Counted from the stretch's first letter, positions 1 through 7,946 are shown. The stretch: 64,000 bases of DNA from Treponema sp. (GCA_024682655.1 JAIKYZ010000108.1:41377-105376); one strand, 5' to 3'. Program-made: numbers and translations. Notes: a model not told the origin generated them from the sequence alone.

Positions 1-227
1 ACTTTTTCCTGAACTTTAGCAAGACGATTCATGTAATCTAAAACTGCATCTTCATTATCTGCTGAACAAGGTCCTATAATCAAAAGTAATTTGTCAGATC
101 TGCCTTCAAAAACAGATTTTACTTCTGCCCTCTTCTTTTCTACAATTTTACTTACCTTTCCTGTTACCGGAAATTCTTCTTTTACCTCTGCGGGAATAGC
201 AAGCTTTCTTTCAAATTCCATATTCAT
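1..227 (-). CDS. DAHP synthase (3-deoxy-7-phosphoheptulonate synthase), N-terminal part
   Basis: This gene is cut by the left window edge, so only about 75 N-terminal residues are visible. They begin MNMEFERKLAIP and contain LLLIIGPCSADNEDAV, the IGPCS phosphoenolpyruvate-binding motif of class I (AroF/G/H-type) DAHP synthase. This is the first step of the shikimate pathway, condensing PEP with erythrose-4-phosphate. The ATG at 227 is chosen because GGAGAAAA lies just upstream on the minus strand. It is the last visible gene of the pheA-aroB-aroC-aroEKA operon and is separated from aroEKA by a three-hairpin repeat. Which feedback type it is cannot be told from the fragment. Confidence 0.85.
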   Translation of the reverse strand, partial: MNMEFERKLAIPAEVKEEFPVTGKVSKIVEKKRAEVKSVFEGRSDKLLLIIGPCSADNEDAVLDYMNRLAKVQEK

Positions 228-294
228 TTATGTTTTCTCCTGTTCTATAACCTTTTTGATTTAAGATTTTTTGTTTTATTGGATAAAATCTTCC

Positions 295-415
295 TTAAAA
301 TCAAATACCGCAGGTTGTTTCAACAACCGAGGATATTTGATTCGCAATATAAGAGTTTCGCAAGAAACTCTAAGTTAAATTGAATGGCGATATTTTAGCC
401 ATTCAATTTAAACCT
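295..415. repeat. Three-hairpin modular repeat, copy 1 (121 bp)
   Basis: The copy holds three successive stem-loops: AATCAAATA..TATTTGATT enclosing GGTTGTTTCAACAACC, then GAGTTTCGCAAGAAACTC, then ATTGAATGGC..GCCATTCAAT. It is identical in length to the copy at 46713-46833, with one substitution seen. It lies inside the aro operon between the aroEKA stop and the DAHP synthase start. The aroEKA stop codon (TGA at 405-403) is formed by the edge of the element. It may act as an intercistronic RNA stability or processing element, which is inference. Confidence 0.85.
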
Positions 416-3054
416 TCTTTTTTTTCAATTTTAATTCCCAAACTTTTGATTACTTCAAAATATGATGGGAAACTTTTTTCTACGGCATGGGCATCGTCGA
501 TTTTTCCACCTGTTTTTGTTAGTAGAGTTGATAAAGCCATTACAATTCGATGATCGTTATATCCATGAATTATTTGATCTGGAGCGTGAATTTGATTTTT
601 CTTAATTTCAATCTGATTTTCAGAATAATTACTTTCAACCCCAAATTTTTTCAATTCGTCGCACATGATTTTTCCGCGATTACTTTCTTTAATTGCTAAA
701 CGCTTTGTACCTGTGAATATTCCTCCGTTATGGGTAGCAGCAAAAACAAAAAGAATTGGTCCTAAATCTGGACAATCTGAAATATCCAGAGTTGGACAAG
801 TTTTTGTAAGTTGCTCAAACATTTCTTTATAAACCCGGTCTCCCTGTAAACTGTGATCATATAAGCCCTGGACTTTTACATCTCCACCTAAGCCATTAAA
901 AACATCAAGAAAAGCAGCGTTAGAATAATCACCTTCTACAGCAATATTTTTTGCTTTATATTTTTGATTTCCTTTGATTTCCAGAGTGGATTCATCTTTC
1001 CAATTAACCTCAACACCAAAATCAGCCATAGCCTGAATGGTTAGATCGATGTAAGGACGACTTTCTACAGGAGGTAATAATTTTATCTGACTGTCCCCCT
1101 GCAAAAGTGGAAGGATAAACAAAAGCCCCGTAATAAATTGACTGCTGATATTTCCTGCAACTTCATAAGTTCCGCTAGAAAAATTATTACCTTTTGTGTT
1201 GATTACTATTTTTTCTCCCTGACGTTCAAAAGAGATTCCATTTTTTGCACATAAATCTTCGTAAATTGACTGTGGCCTTGTCATCAAAACCGGAGCCCCG
1301 TAAAATTCGGAAATCTGACTGAAGTAAATTCCCATCGGGATGAAAAAACGGAGTGTTGAACCACTTTCGCGGCAGTTAAAGATTAGAGCTGAGGGGTCTG
1401 TCCCCATAGGATGCTGAGGGGTCTGTCCCCCAGGAATTTTAGGGGTCTGTCCCCCATGTTTAGCAGCAAAACCTGAAATCTTTACCCAATCAGGCCCCAT
1501 CTGAACTTTTGCACCAAGATTTTTTACGCAATCCAATGTTGCAAGAATATCCTGGGAATATTCGATATTTGAAATTTCACTCTGTCCTTCAGAAAGGGCT
1601 GCGCAAATTATTGAACGGTGGGCCAAACTTTTAGACGGAGGAGCGCTCACCTGGCCTTTTGCTATTCCCGGTGAAATTGTAGCGATGTCGTCTTTGACAT
1701 CATCCTCCAGGCCCGCAATTTGAATGATTTGGTCTGCAATTTTTTCTGGGCCAATTCCACCCTTTACCTCAGCATCTGCACAAGCCTTATAAATTGGCAG
1801 CCTGTAATTATAAAGCCCACGGATTTTTTCTGAACTATTTGCAGTTGGTCTGTCCTCTGTTGGCAATAATTCTTCCAATGGACGATTTATAAAGTAGATT
1901 TTTCCGTTTTTCTTGAGATTTTTTACATTCTGTGGATTTAGAACCGCACCTCCTCCTGTTGAAATTACAGAGGAAGTTTTTTCAGAAAGTTGGGCAATAA
2001 CTTGAGATTCCACTTTTCTAAAATATTCCTCGCCCTCTTTAGCAAAAATTTCGGAAATCTCTCGGCCTTCTACTTTTACTATTTCTGCATCCGAATCGAT
2101 TAACTGACGATTTAGGAGTTTTGCAATTGCTTTTCCGACTGTTGTTTTGCCACAAGCAGGCATTCCAACCAGAACAATATTTTCTTTACGACCTAAGATT
2201 GTTTTGAAAATCTTATCAGCTTTTTGATTTTCGATTTTTTTATCAAAAAAGAACTCAGCCGCTTTGATTGCCTGGCCAACTAACATATAAAGTCCGCCTT
2301 CTGCCTTTAGACCACGTTTTTTGGCATCTAAAATCAAATTTGTGGAGTTTGGATTATAAATTGCATCAAGAACTCCTTCCAATTTTGGAAAATGCTCAAG
2401 ATTAATCGGCTGATCATCACTTTTTGGAAACATTCCGCATGGAGTTGTGTTGATTATGATATTTGTTTCTTTTAGATTTTCTGCTTCCTGATAGGTGATA
2501 ATTTTTATAGGGGTCTGTCCCCAAGATAATTCATTTTTACCTTCGGGGTCTGTCCCCTCAGCTTTTTCGGGGTCTGTCCCCTCGCCTTTTTCCATAGAAA
2601 TCTTAGGGGTCTGTCCCCCAGGTCCCCCATGACGACTTACTTTTACAACCGAAGCACAACCCAAAGACTGAACCAGGGCACAGGCAGTTTTACTTGTTCC
2701 ACCAGTTCCCAAAATCAATACATTTTTTCCTTTTACAGAAAGTTCCATTTTTTCCAGAAGAGATTTCATTCCGTAAAAATCTGTGTTGTAGCCGTACAAT
2801 TTTCCATTTTTATTTACGATTGTATTTACAGCCCCTATCAACTTTGCTGACTCATCAATTTCATCAAGATAGGGAATTACATCCTGCTTATAGGGAATTG
2901 TTACATTGATTGCCTTAAAATCATGAAGCTTCATAAAAGCATCCAGTTTTTCTGGTGCAATTTCTTTTAGTTCATATTTATAATCCCCAATCAGATTGTG
3001 AATATCTTTTGAAAAGGAGTGACCTAAATGTTCACCAATTAAACCATATTCCAT
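403..3054 (-). CDS. Trifunctional AroE-AroK-AroA fusion (shikimate dehydrogenase / shikimate kinase / EPSP synthase)
   Basis: The 883-residue fusion covers three shikimate-pathway steps. Residues 1-285 are AroE, with NVTIPYKQD, GAVNTIV, NTDFYGM and the nucleotide loop GTGGTSKTA. Residues 290-450 are AroK, with Walker A GMPACGKT (297-304) and STGGGA. Residues 455-880 are AroA, with SAPPSKSLAHRS, SGSTLRFF, the PDLGP aspartate, KESNRG and the DHRIVMA segment. Separate homologues total about 270, 170 and 430 residues. Residues 143-182 (AroE) and 533-555 (AroA) are extra peptide encoded by in-frame copies of the GGGGACAGACCCC repeat, four and three copies. All catalytic motifs I looked for are present, so the protein is probably active. 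It starts 3 nt after the aroC stop. Confidence 0.93.
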   Translation of the reverse strand: MEYGLIGEHLGHSFSKDIHNLIGDYKYELKEIAPEKLDAFMKLHDFKAINVTIPYKQDVIPYLDEIDESAKLIGAVNTIVNKNGKLYGYNTDFYGMKSLLEKMELSVKGKNVLILGTGGTSKTACALVQSLGCASVVKVSRHGGPGGQTPKISMEKGEGTDPEKAEGTDPEGKNELSWGQTPIKIITYQEAENLKETNIIINTTPCGMFPKSDDQPINLEHFPKLEGVLDAIYNPNSTNLILDAKKRGLKAEGGLYMLVGQAIKAAEFFFDKKIENQKADKIFKTILGRKENIVLVGMPACGKTTVGKAIAKLLNRQLIDSDAEIVKVEGREISEIFAKEGEEYFRKVESQVIAQLSEKTSSVISTGGGAVLNPQNVKNLKKNGKIYFINRPLEELLPTEDRPTANSSEKIRGLYNYRLPIYKACADAEVKGGIGPEKIADQIIQIAGLEDDVKDDIATISPGIAKGQVSAPPSKSLAHRSIICAALSEGQSEISNIEYSQDILATLDCVKNLGAKVQMGPDWVKISGFAAKHGGQTPKIPGGQTPQHPMGTDPSALIFNCRESGSTLRFFIPMGIYFSQISEFYGAPVLMTRPQSIYEDLCAKNGISFERQGEKIVINTKGNNFSSGTYEVAGNISSQFITGLLFILPLLQGDSQIKLLPPVESRPYIDLTIQAMADFGVEVNWKDESTLEIKGNQKYKAKNIAVEGDYSNAAFLDVFNGLGGDVKVQGLYDHSLQGDRVYKEMFEQLTKTCPTLDISDCPDLGPILFVFAATHNGGIFTGTKRLAIKESNRGKIMCDELKKFGVESNYSENQIEIKKNQIHAPDQIIHGYNDHRIVMALSTLLTKTGGKIDDAHAVEKSFPSYFEVIKSLGIKIEKKEGLN
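1393..1454. repeat. Three GGGGACAGACCCC copies inside the aroA part of aroEKA
   Basis: Copies in GGGGTCTGTCCCC orientation on the plus strand lie at 1393-1405, 1418-1430 and 1442-1454, spaced 25 and 24 bp. Read on the coding strand they give GGQTP, GGQTP and GTDP, keeping the frame across residues 533-554. They sit in the loop before the conserved SGSTLRFF motif. Confidence 0.95.
2510..2618. repeat. Four GGGGACAGACCCC copies inside the aroE part of aroEKA
   Basis: Copies lie at 2510-2522, 2545-2557, 2569-2581 and 2606-2618. On the coding strand they encode GGQTP, GTDP, GTDP and GQTP in residues 145-182, separated by charged linkers. They lie between the NADP-binding strand (KVSRH) and the INTTPCGM motif, where AroE proteins normally have a short turn. 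Confidence 0.95.
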
Positions 3055-3057
3055 TTA

Positions 3058-4158
3058 TTAATTATCCCCCTGAGCAAAATAATCACTTCCGTAACGGCCT
3101 AAAAGCGCGTCATATAAAACTAAAGCCGCTACACTGTCCACTACAACACGCGCTCGGTGGATAATTGCAGGATCATGACGACCTTGAATCTGAAGTTTTG
3201 CATTTTCTTTACTATTCATATTGATTGTATCCTGCTCTTTATAGATTGAAGGCGTTGGTTTTACAGCACAACGGAAAGTAATTGGCATTCCATTTGAAAT
3301 ACCTCCATTAATTCCGCCATTATTATTTGTACTTGTAATAACTTTTCCATCTTCAATTCTAAAAGAATCATTAAATTCACTGCCCTTATGATCAACTAAA
3401 TCAAAAGCGGCCCCGAACTGTACACCTTTTACAGCAGGAACACTAAAAAGTGCATAAGAAAGCTGACCTTCCAAAGTTCCAAACCAAGGTTCACCTAATC
3501 CTGCAGGAAGTCCTACAACAAGGCTTTCAAGAACGCCCCCAACACTGTCACCTTCGGCAGCAATTTTTTCCATGTAAGAGTGCATTTTTTCAGCCTGATT
3601 TTTATCTAAAACCGCAAATGTTGAATTATTCAGATAATCAATATCCTCAGAAAGATTTTCAAAATCACGGTCTTTTATTCCACCGCAACTTTTAATATGA
3701 CTTGCAATTTTTATACCTTTTTTTGCCAGTTGTGGAATTACAATTCCCCCAGCCGCAACCAGAGCCGCAGTAATTCTTCCAGAAAAATGACCACCACCAC
3801 GATAATCTTGAAATCCATGATATTTTACATTTGCAGTATAATCTGCATGACCTGGACGAGCTAACATTGCAGTTTTTTCGTAATCTTTACTGTGTTGAAC
3901 AGAATTTGGAATTAAAATTGTAAGAGGAGTTCCTGTAGTTTTATCATTAAAAACTCCACTAGCCAGAATATACTGATCTTTTTCTACACGAGCAGTAGAG
4001 ATTTTTCCACTTGGACGACGTAAATCCAACTGATGATTAATAAAATCATTATCAACAATCATACCAGGTGTAAGACCGTCTAAAACAACTCCAATATAAG
4101 GACCGTGACTTTCTCCAAAAATAGTAACTGTAAGATTTTCTCCAAGTGAATTTTTCAT
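3058..4158 (-). CDS. aroC: Chorismate synthase
   Basis: This enzyme converts 5-enolpyruvylshikimate-3-phosphate to chorismate using reduced FMN. The product is 366 residues from the chosen start. Seen in the sequence: IFGESHG near the N-terminus, RRPSGK, RPGHADYT, GGGHFSGRITAA, and QGRHDP near the C-terminus, all standard family signatures. An upstream in-frame start (4176) would add MFLESD. I prefer the ATG at 4158 because GGAG sits 7 nt before it. It lies between aroB (21 nt upstream) and aroEKA (3 nt downstream), so translation is probably coupled within the operon. Confidence 0.96.
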   Translation of the reverse strand: MKNSLGENLTVTIFGESHGPYIGVVLDGLTPGMIVDNDFINHQLDLRRPSGKISTARVEKDQYILASGVFNDKTTGTPLTILIPNSVQHSKDYEKTAMLARPGHADYTANVKYHGFQDYRGGGHFSGRITAALVAAGGIVIPQLAKKGIKIASHIKSCGGIKDRDFENLSEDIDYLNNSTFAVLDKNQAEKMHSYMEKIAAEGDSVGGVLESLVVGLPAGLGEPWFGTLEGQLSYALFSVPAVKGVQFGAAFDLVDHKGSEFNDSFRIEDGKVITSTNNNGGINGGISNGMPITFRCAVKPTPSIYKEQDTINMNSKENAKLQIQGRHDPAIIHRARVVVDSVAALVLYDALLGRYGSDYFAQGDN

Positions 4159-4179
4159 ATCTGACTCCAAAAACAATTT

Positions 4180-5190
4180 TTATTTATCGATAACCATTTC
4201 AAGTTTGCTTCTAAGTTCCTGTAAAGACATATCTTTTTGCTCAAAAGTTCCGATTTCATTGACATAGATAGTATGAATAGAATCTTTACCAGCCTTTTTA
4301 TCATGTTTGATTGCATTACAAGCATCATCGATATTTATTTTACAAGAAGTAGGAAGACCTAATTTTTTCAAAAGAGGAATTAATTCAGAACGAACTTTCT
4401 CTGAACACATTGGAATCATTCCAAGAGCAACACATTCACCATGATAAAATTTTTCATCACAATTTGTTTCGATGCCATGGCCTAAAGTATGACCAAAATT
4501 TAATACACGGCGAAGACCGCTTTCTTTTTCATCAGCTTCTACAACCCGGGCTTTAATTTCGATTGATTTTTGAACCAAAAGTTCAACCTTTTCAAAAGGA
4601 TCCTGAATTTTAAATAATTCAACAGTATCTTTATCAAAAGTCATTGCCATCTTGAGGGCTTCAGAAAGGCCATTTGCAATCTGACGCTTTGGAAGAGTTT
4701 TTAAAAGATCTGCATCAATCAAAACTTTTTTAGGCTGATGAAAAGCACCAACGATATTTTTTACGCCATTAAAATTTACACCAGTTTTACCGCCAACAGA
4801 AGAATCAACCTGGGACAAAACTGTGGTTGGAATATTATAAAAATCAAGACCGCGCATATAACTTGCGGCAACAAACCCCGCTAAATCACCAACAATTCCG
4901 CCACCAACAGCAACAACACAATCACCACGGGTAAAATTATTATCAAGCATCAATTTAAGAAGCTTCTGCCAGCTTTCCAGACTTTTATTATCTTCTCCAC
5001 TTTGAATAAGACCAATCACCGCTTCTTTTGATTTATCAGCCACAAATTGAGCATATTCTTTTGGAACTCCAGAATCAGTTACAACTAAAACTTTGCGATT
5101 TAAATTTAATTCCTGGTCAACTCTAGAAAGAAGACCTTTTTCTATAACAACATCATAACTGTGCTGACCTAAATTCACATGAACAATCAT
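4180..5190 (-). CDS. aroB: 3-dehydroquinate synthase
   Basis: This NAD- and metal-dependent enzyme converts DAHP to 3-dehydroquinate, the second shikimate step. The product is 336 residues, slightly shorter than typical (about 350-360). Motifs visible are GEDNKSLESW, GGGIVGDLAGFVAASYMRG, the IPTTVLSQVDSSVGGKTG segment, and the metal-binding GHTLGHGIE and HGECVALGM segments. The start is supported by AAGGTAGG just upstream. It lies 21 nt downstream of pheA and 21 nt upstream of aroC in the same operon, under control of the Phe attenuator. Confidence 0.96.
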   Translation of the reverse strand: MIVHVNLGQHSYDVVIEKGLLSRVDQELNLNRKVLVVTDSGVPKEYAQFVADKSKEAVIGLIQSGEDNKSLESWQKLLKLMLDNNFTRGDCVVAVGGGIVGDLAGFVAASYMRGLDFYNIPTTVLSQVDSSVGGKTGVNFNGVKNIVGAFHQPKKVLIDADLLKTLPKRQIANGLSEALKMAMTFDKDTVELFKIQDPFEKVELLVQKSIEIKARVVEADEKESGLRRVLNFGHTLGHGIETNCDEKFYHGECVALGMIPMCSEKVRSELIPLLKKLGLPTSCKINIDDACNAIKHDKKAGKDSIHTIYVNEIGTFEQKDMSLQELRSKLEMVIDK

Positions 5191-5211
5191 AAAACCTACC
5201 TTGCCCTTATT

Positions 5212-6312
5212 TTATTTAATCTGATCAGTATGGAGATTGTAAGAACCCAGAACTTTTAGCATCTTACATTTATCTTCCAGATCTTTAATCATTTTTTGAC
5301 CAGCCTCAGATGAAATTTTACCTTCAGCTTCTACATAAAAATAATATTCCCACTGGGAGTTTTTAAGAGGGCGGCTTTTTACAACCCTCATGTTATAACC
5401 ATTATTACTGATAGCACTTAAAGCTTTTACCAAAGAACCCGATTCATTTTTAACGACAAACATTAAGATGAAAGTGCTGTAATCTTCAGAGTTGATTACA
5501 TTTTCTTTAACCTTGGAAAAAACTGCAAAACGAGTTGTATTAGAAGAATTTTCGTTGATTTTTTCTTGAATAACTTCCAGCCCGTATAATTTGGCTGTTT
5601 CCAGACTGGCAATAGCAGCGATAGAACTGTCCCCCATATCAGCAACTTCTTTAGCGGCACGGGCAGTATTACTTGCAGATTTTGATTCCAGATTATGATC
5701 GCGAATAAAAGTAGCACATTGATCCAAAGCCTGAGGATGACTGATAACAGTTTTGATATCTTGGAGTTTTGATCCAGGAAGGGCCAGAAGATTTTGAGTT
5801 ACGGACATGGAATAAACGCCGTTTACATAAAGTTTTCCGGTGAACATTAAATCTGTTACTTGAGAAACTTCACCAGCAAATGAATTTTCAATAGGAAGGA
5901 CAGCAAGATCACAATCGCCTTTTTCGACAGATTCATAGGCGGACTGGAAATCGGCATAGGGAATTAAAACACCGTCTGGGAATATTTTTTTAGCAGCAAT
6001 ATTTGCAAAAGCCCCTTCAATTCCGCTGTAGGCAATTTTTGCACCTTCAAGGAGTTTATGCTGATATTTTTTTGAGATATCCATCAAATCCTGGATAAAC
6101 TGAACATAATAAGGCTGAAGATTAAGATTTTTGATGTAGCCTACACAACGTTCGATAACCTGTTTTTCGCGAGAAGAATCAAAAATTGGCATACCATTTT
6201 TCTTTTTATAATCAGCAACATTTACAACAAGATTCATACGTTCTTCGAAAAGTTCAGCCATTTTCTTATCAATTTTATTAATACCATCGCGTGCTTTTTC
6301 CAGTTCAGTCAT
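5212..6312 (-). CDS. pheA: Bifunctional chorismate mutase / prephenate dehydratase (P-protein)
   Basis: The 366-residue protein makes phenylpyruvate from chorismate through prephenate. Residues 1-85 are an AroQ-type chorismate mutase (KARDGINKIDKKMAEL and following). Residues 90-270 are prephenate dehydratase, with ENSFAGEV and the catalytic TRF at 260-262. Residues 278-360 are an ACT domain. The usual Phe-sensing ESRP motif reads KSRP here (312-315), so feedback affinity may differ, which is inference. The ATG follows GGAGG by 5 nt. It is the first gene of the aromatic operon and is preceded by the attenuator at 6362-6545. Confidence 0.96.
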   Translation of the reverse strand: MTELEKARDGINKIDKKMAELFEERMNLVVNVADYKKKNGMPIFDSSREKQVIERCVGYIKNLNLQPYYVQFIQDLMDISKKYQHKLLEGAKIAYSGIEGAFANIAAKKIFPDGVLIPYADFQSAYESVEKGDCDLAVLPIENSFAGEVSQVTDLMFTGKLYVNGVYSMSVTQNLLALPGSKLQDIKTVISHPQALDQCATFIRDHNLESKSASNTARAAKEVADMGDSSIAAIASLETAKLYGLEVIQEKINENSSNTTRFAVFSKVKENVINSEDYSTFILMFVVKNESGSLVKALSAISNNGYNMRVVKSRPLKNSQWEYYFYVEAEGKISSEAGQKMIKDLEDKCKMLKVLGSYNLHTDQIK

Positions 6313-6361
6313 AAAACCTCCAAAAATATTTCACAAAAACCAGAAATTATTCTAACAAAAA

Positions 6362-6397
6362 ATAAAAAAGGCCCTACCCGATAAAGAGTAGAGCCTT
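6362..6397 (-). terminator. pheA attenuator terminator
   Basis: In the minus-strand RNA, AAGGCTCTAC (6397-6388) pairs with GTAGGGCCTT (6377-6368): ten base pairs with one G-U, a 10-nt loop, then a U-rich run (6367-6362). It lies 50 nt before the pheA start. Its 5' arm overlaps the antiterminator partner at 6392-6380, so the two structures are mutually exclusive. Confidence 0.9.
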
Positions 6398-6457
6398 CTT
6401 TCACTTATATCAAAAACCTTGCCTTTTTACGTTTCGATATTCGTTCTACGCTTTATC
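6380..6457 (-). promoter_or_regulatory. Antiterminator of the pheA attenuator
   Basis: Leader segment GATAAAGCGTAGA (6457-6445) is complementary to TCTACTCTTTATC (6392-6380) over 13 positions with a single mismatch. The first segment contains the leader-peptide stop codon. A ribosome reaching the stop would therefore mask it and let the terminator form, while a ribosome stalled at the Phe codons would leave it free. A weaker 6-bp pairing, GCTTTA (6481-6476, around the last Phe codon) with TAAAGC (6455-6450), could serve as the anti-antiterminator. Confidence 0.85.
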
Positions 6458-6545
6458 TAGCCTTCCTTGACTTATTAAAGCCATAAAAGGAAAAAGCCTC
6501 AAAAGAGAAGAATGAATATGATACAAAGTTGAATGAAATTTTCAT
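6453..6545 (-). CDS. pheL: Phe-rich leader peptide of the pheA-aro operon
   Basis: This is a 30-codon open frame starting MKISFNF. Phe occurs at residues 5, 7, 12, 13, 15, 18, 20 and 23 and Tyr at 10 and 21. Eight of 30 residues being Phe, directly upstream of an antiterminator/terminator pair and of pheA, marks it as an attenuation leader. There is no convincing Shine-Dalgarno, and the start is only about 7 nt from the predicted transcription start. The symbol is used by analogy with enterobacterial pheL; there is no sequence homology to claim. Confidence 0.88.
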   Translation of the reverse strand: MKISFNFVSYSFFSFEAFSFYGFNKSRKAR

Positions 6546-6558
6546 AGTTTATGATTTT

Positions 6559-6587
6559 AATATATCTGCATAGCCCTTTAATGTCAA
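6559..6587 (-). promoter_or_regulatory. Promoter of the pheL-pheA-aro operon
   Basis: On the minus strand a perfect -35 TTGACA (6587-6582), a 17-bp spacer and -10 TATATT (6564-6559) are present. The predicted transcription start is near 6552, about 7 nt before the leader-peptide ATG. This is the closest match to a sigma-70 consensus in the window. Confidence 0.88.
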
Positions 6588-6661
6588 TAAAAAGACAGTG
6601 ATTTTTTAAATTTTACTTACTTTCTTTAGTATAATTAAAAGTGTGGTATAAGGAGGAGGAA

Positions 6662-6914
6662 ATGTTGGGGACAGACCTCTATTTTTCTTTGGGGTCTGTC
6701 CCCAACTATAAATAAAATCCTTTTAGAATAATTTTTAAAGGGGACAGACCCCTCAATATCTGGGGACAGATCTCTAAATATTGTGAGTGAAATTACTTAA
6801 TAACAGTGGAAATATTAAAAAATTGGGGACAGACCTCTGTTTTTCTTTGGGGTCTGTCCCCAACTATAAATAAAATCCTTTTAGAATAATTTTTAAAGGG
6901 GACAGACCCCTCAA
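6662..6914 (+). repeat. Duplicated repeat block with GGGGACAGACCCC pairs and a stray SD-ATG
   Basis: Two near-identical segments of about 92 bp (about 6664-6757 and 6822-6914) each carry an inverted pair of the motif plus a third copy. They are separated by about 65 bp. The inverted pair reads GTTGGGGACAGACC..GGTCTGTCCCCAAC, a 14-bp stem. The block begins with AAGGAGGAGGAA and an ATG at 6662 opening a 17-codon frame (stop 6713-6715) made almost wholly of repeat. I read this as a decayed gene start rather than a real gene. Confidence 0.75.
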
Positions 6915-6920
6915 TTTAGA

Positions 6921-7006
6921 CAGGCGTTGCGGGCTGGCGATTGAAGCCCGCTGGAAGGGGTAGCGGAAAACCGGAGGTTTGAAGCGAGGGGAAGGCTTTC
7001 CCCACC
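6921..7006 (+). repeat. GGCGTTGCGGG-family repeat, copy 1
   Basis: This copy runs from CAGGCGTTGCGGGC through GCCCGCTGGAAGGGGTAGCGG to GGAAGGCTTTCCCC. It contains GC-rich stems (GCGGGCT..AGCCCGC and GGGGAAGG..CCTTTCCCC-like). It shares its core with the copies at 9188, 18564, 24779 and 31987. A GGGGACAGACCCC copy ends 10 bp to its left, and its right end abuts the patatin gene stop. Confidence 0.85.
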
Positions 7007-7873
7007 TTAAATTGATTTTTGATTTAAGAAATTTTTAATTTCGTCAATTTTTTCCAAAGCGGATTGGCGACCAGCTTCATAACAGGCCTGAAGTTTTTGG
7101 GGGTTATGTTCAAGTCGGTTCATTTTGAAATTTTCAGGAGGACAAATTACTATAACTTCGCCTTTTGATTCCTTTTCGAAAACATATTTTTTTTCGGAAT
7201 TATATCTTTTAGGACGATTTTTCATCGATTCTACAACTTTTGGGTACTTATGGAGCATAAATTTCATAAGACCAATCATTTTAGTAGGCTTTTTTACGAA
7301 TGAACGGGTTTGTGTGAGTATTACTATATTGCGATTATAACCCAGACTTTCAAAATATTGGAGTGGAATTGAATCTGTCATTCCACCGTCCAGCAATTTA
7401 TAACCATCTACTTCAACTACTTTTGAAACTAAGGGAATGGATGCACTTGCTCTCATCCAGGTAAGTTCATTTTTATCGCAAGTTTCTAATTTCTTGTAAA
7501 TTGGATTTCCACTTACACAATCTGAAACGACAACATAAAATTCCATCGGATTTTTTTTATAGGTTTCTAAGTCAAATACATCCAGTTTATGTGGAAGGAT
7601 ATCGTAGCAAAATTCAGGATCATAAAGATTTCCAGTCTTAAAAAGATTAGAAAAAGAACCATACTTAGGATGATGAGAATATTTTTTATTGTATCTGATG
7701 GCGCGGCCTATTTGTTTTGATTTATAATTGCATCCAAAAGTCGCACCTGCAGATACCCCAATAGCACCTTCAAAGATAATTCCATTTTCCATCAGAACAT
7801 CTATTGCCCCGGCGGTGAACATTCCTCTCATTCCACCACCTTCCATTACTAATCCAGTCTTAAAGTTTTCCAT
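7007..7873 (-). CDS. Patatin-like phospholipase family protein
   Basis: The 288-residue cytoplasmic serine hydrolase has the patatin signatures: oxyanion loop GGGMRG (12-17), nucleophile elbow GVSAG with Ser41, and the catalytic Asp in DGG (about residue 162). It probably hydrolyses phospholipid or other acyl esters; the substrate is unknown. The length and the GLVMEGGGMRG start resemble the YjjU/RssA group. The start follows AAGGAAAAA. No signal peptide or membrane segment was seen. It stands alone between repeat clusters and is not obviously linked to cysK downstream of its start. Confidence 0.9.
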   Translation of the reverse strand: MENFKTGLVMEGGGMRGMFTAGAIDVLMENGIIFEGAIGVSAGATFGCNYKSKQIGRAIRYNKKYSHHPKYGSFSNLFKTGNLYDPEFCYDILPHKLDVFDLETYKKNPMEFYVVVSDCVSGNPIYKKLETCDKNELTWMRASASIPLVSKVVEVDGYKLLDGGMTDSIPLQYFESLGYNRNIVILTQTRSFVKKPTKMIGLMKFMLHKYPKVVESMKNRPKRYNSEKKYVFEKESKGEVIVICPPENFKMNRLEHNPQKLQACYEAGRQSALEKIDEIKNFLNQKSI

Positions 7874-7895
7874 AAATTTTTCCTTTTGTATGGAT

Positions 7896-7946
7896 GGGGA
7901 CAGACCCCTAAATCTTTTTTTAATTTTGACAGAGGGGACAGACCCC
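7896..7946. repeat. Two GGGGACAGACCCC copies between patatin and cysK genes
   Basis: Copies lie at 7896-7908 and 7934-7946, both in the same orientation. They fill most of the 87-bp gap between the patatin start and the cysK stop. Confidence 0.95.
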
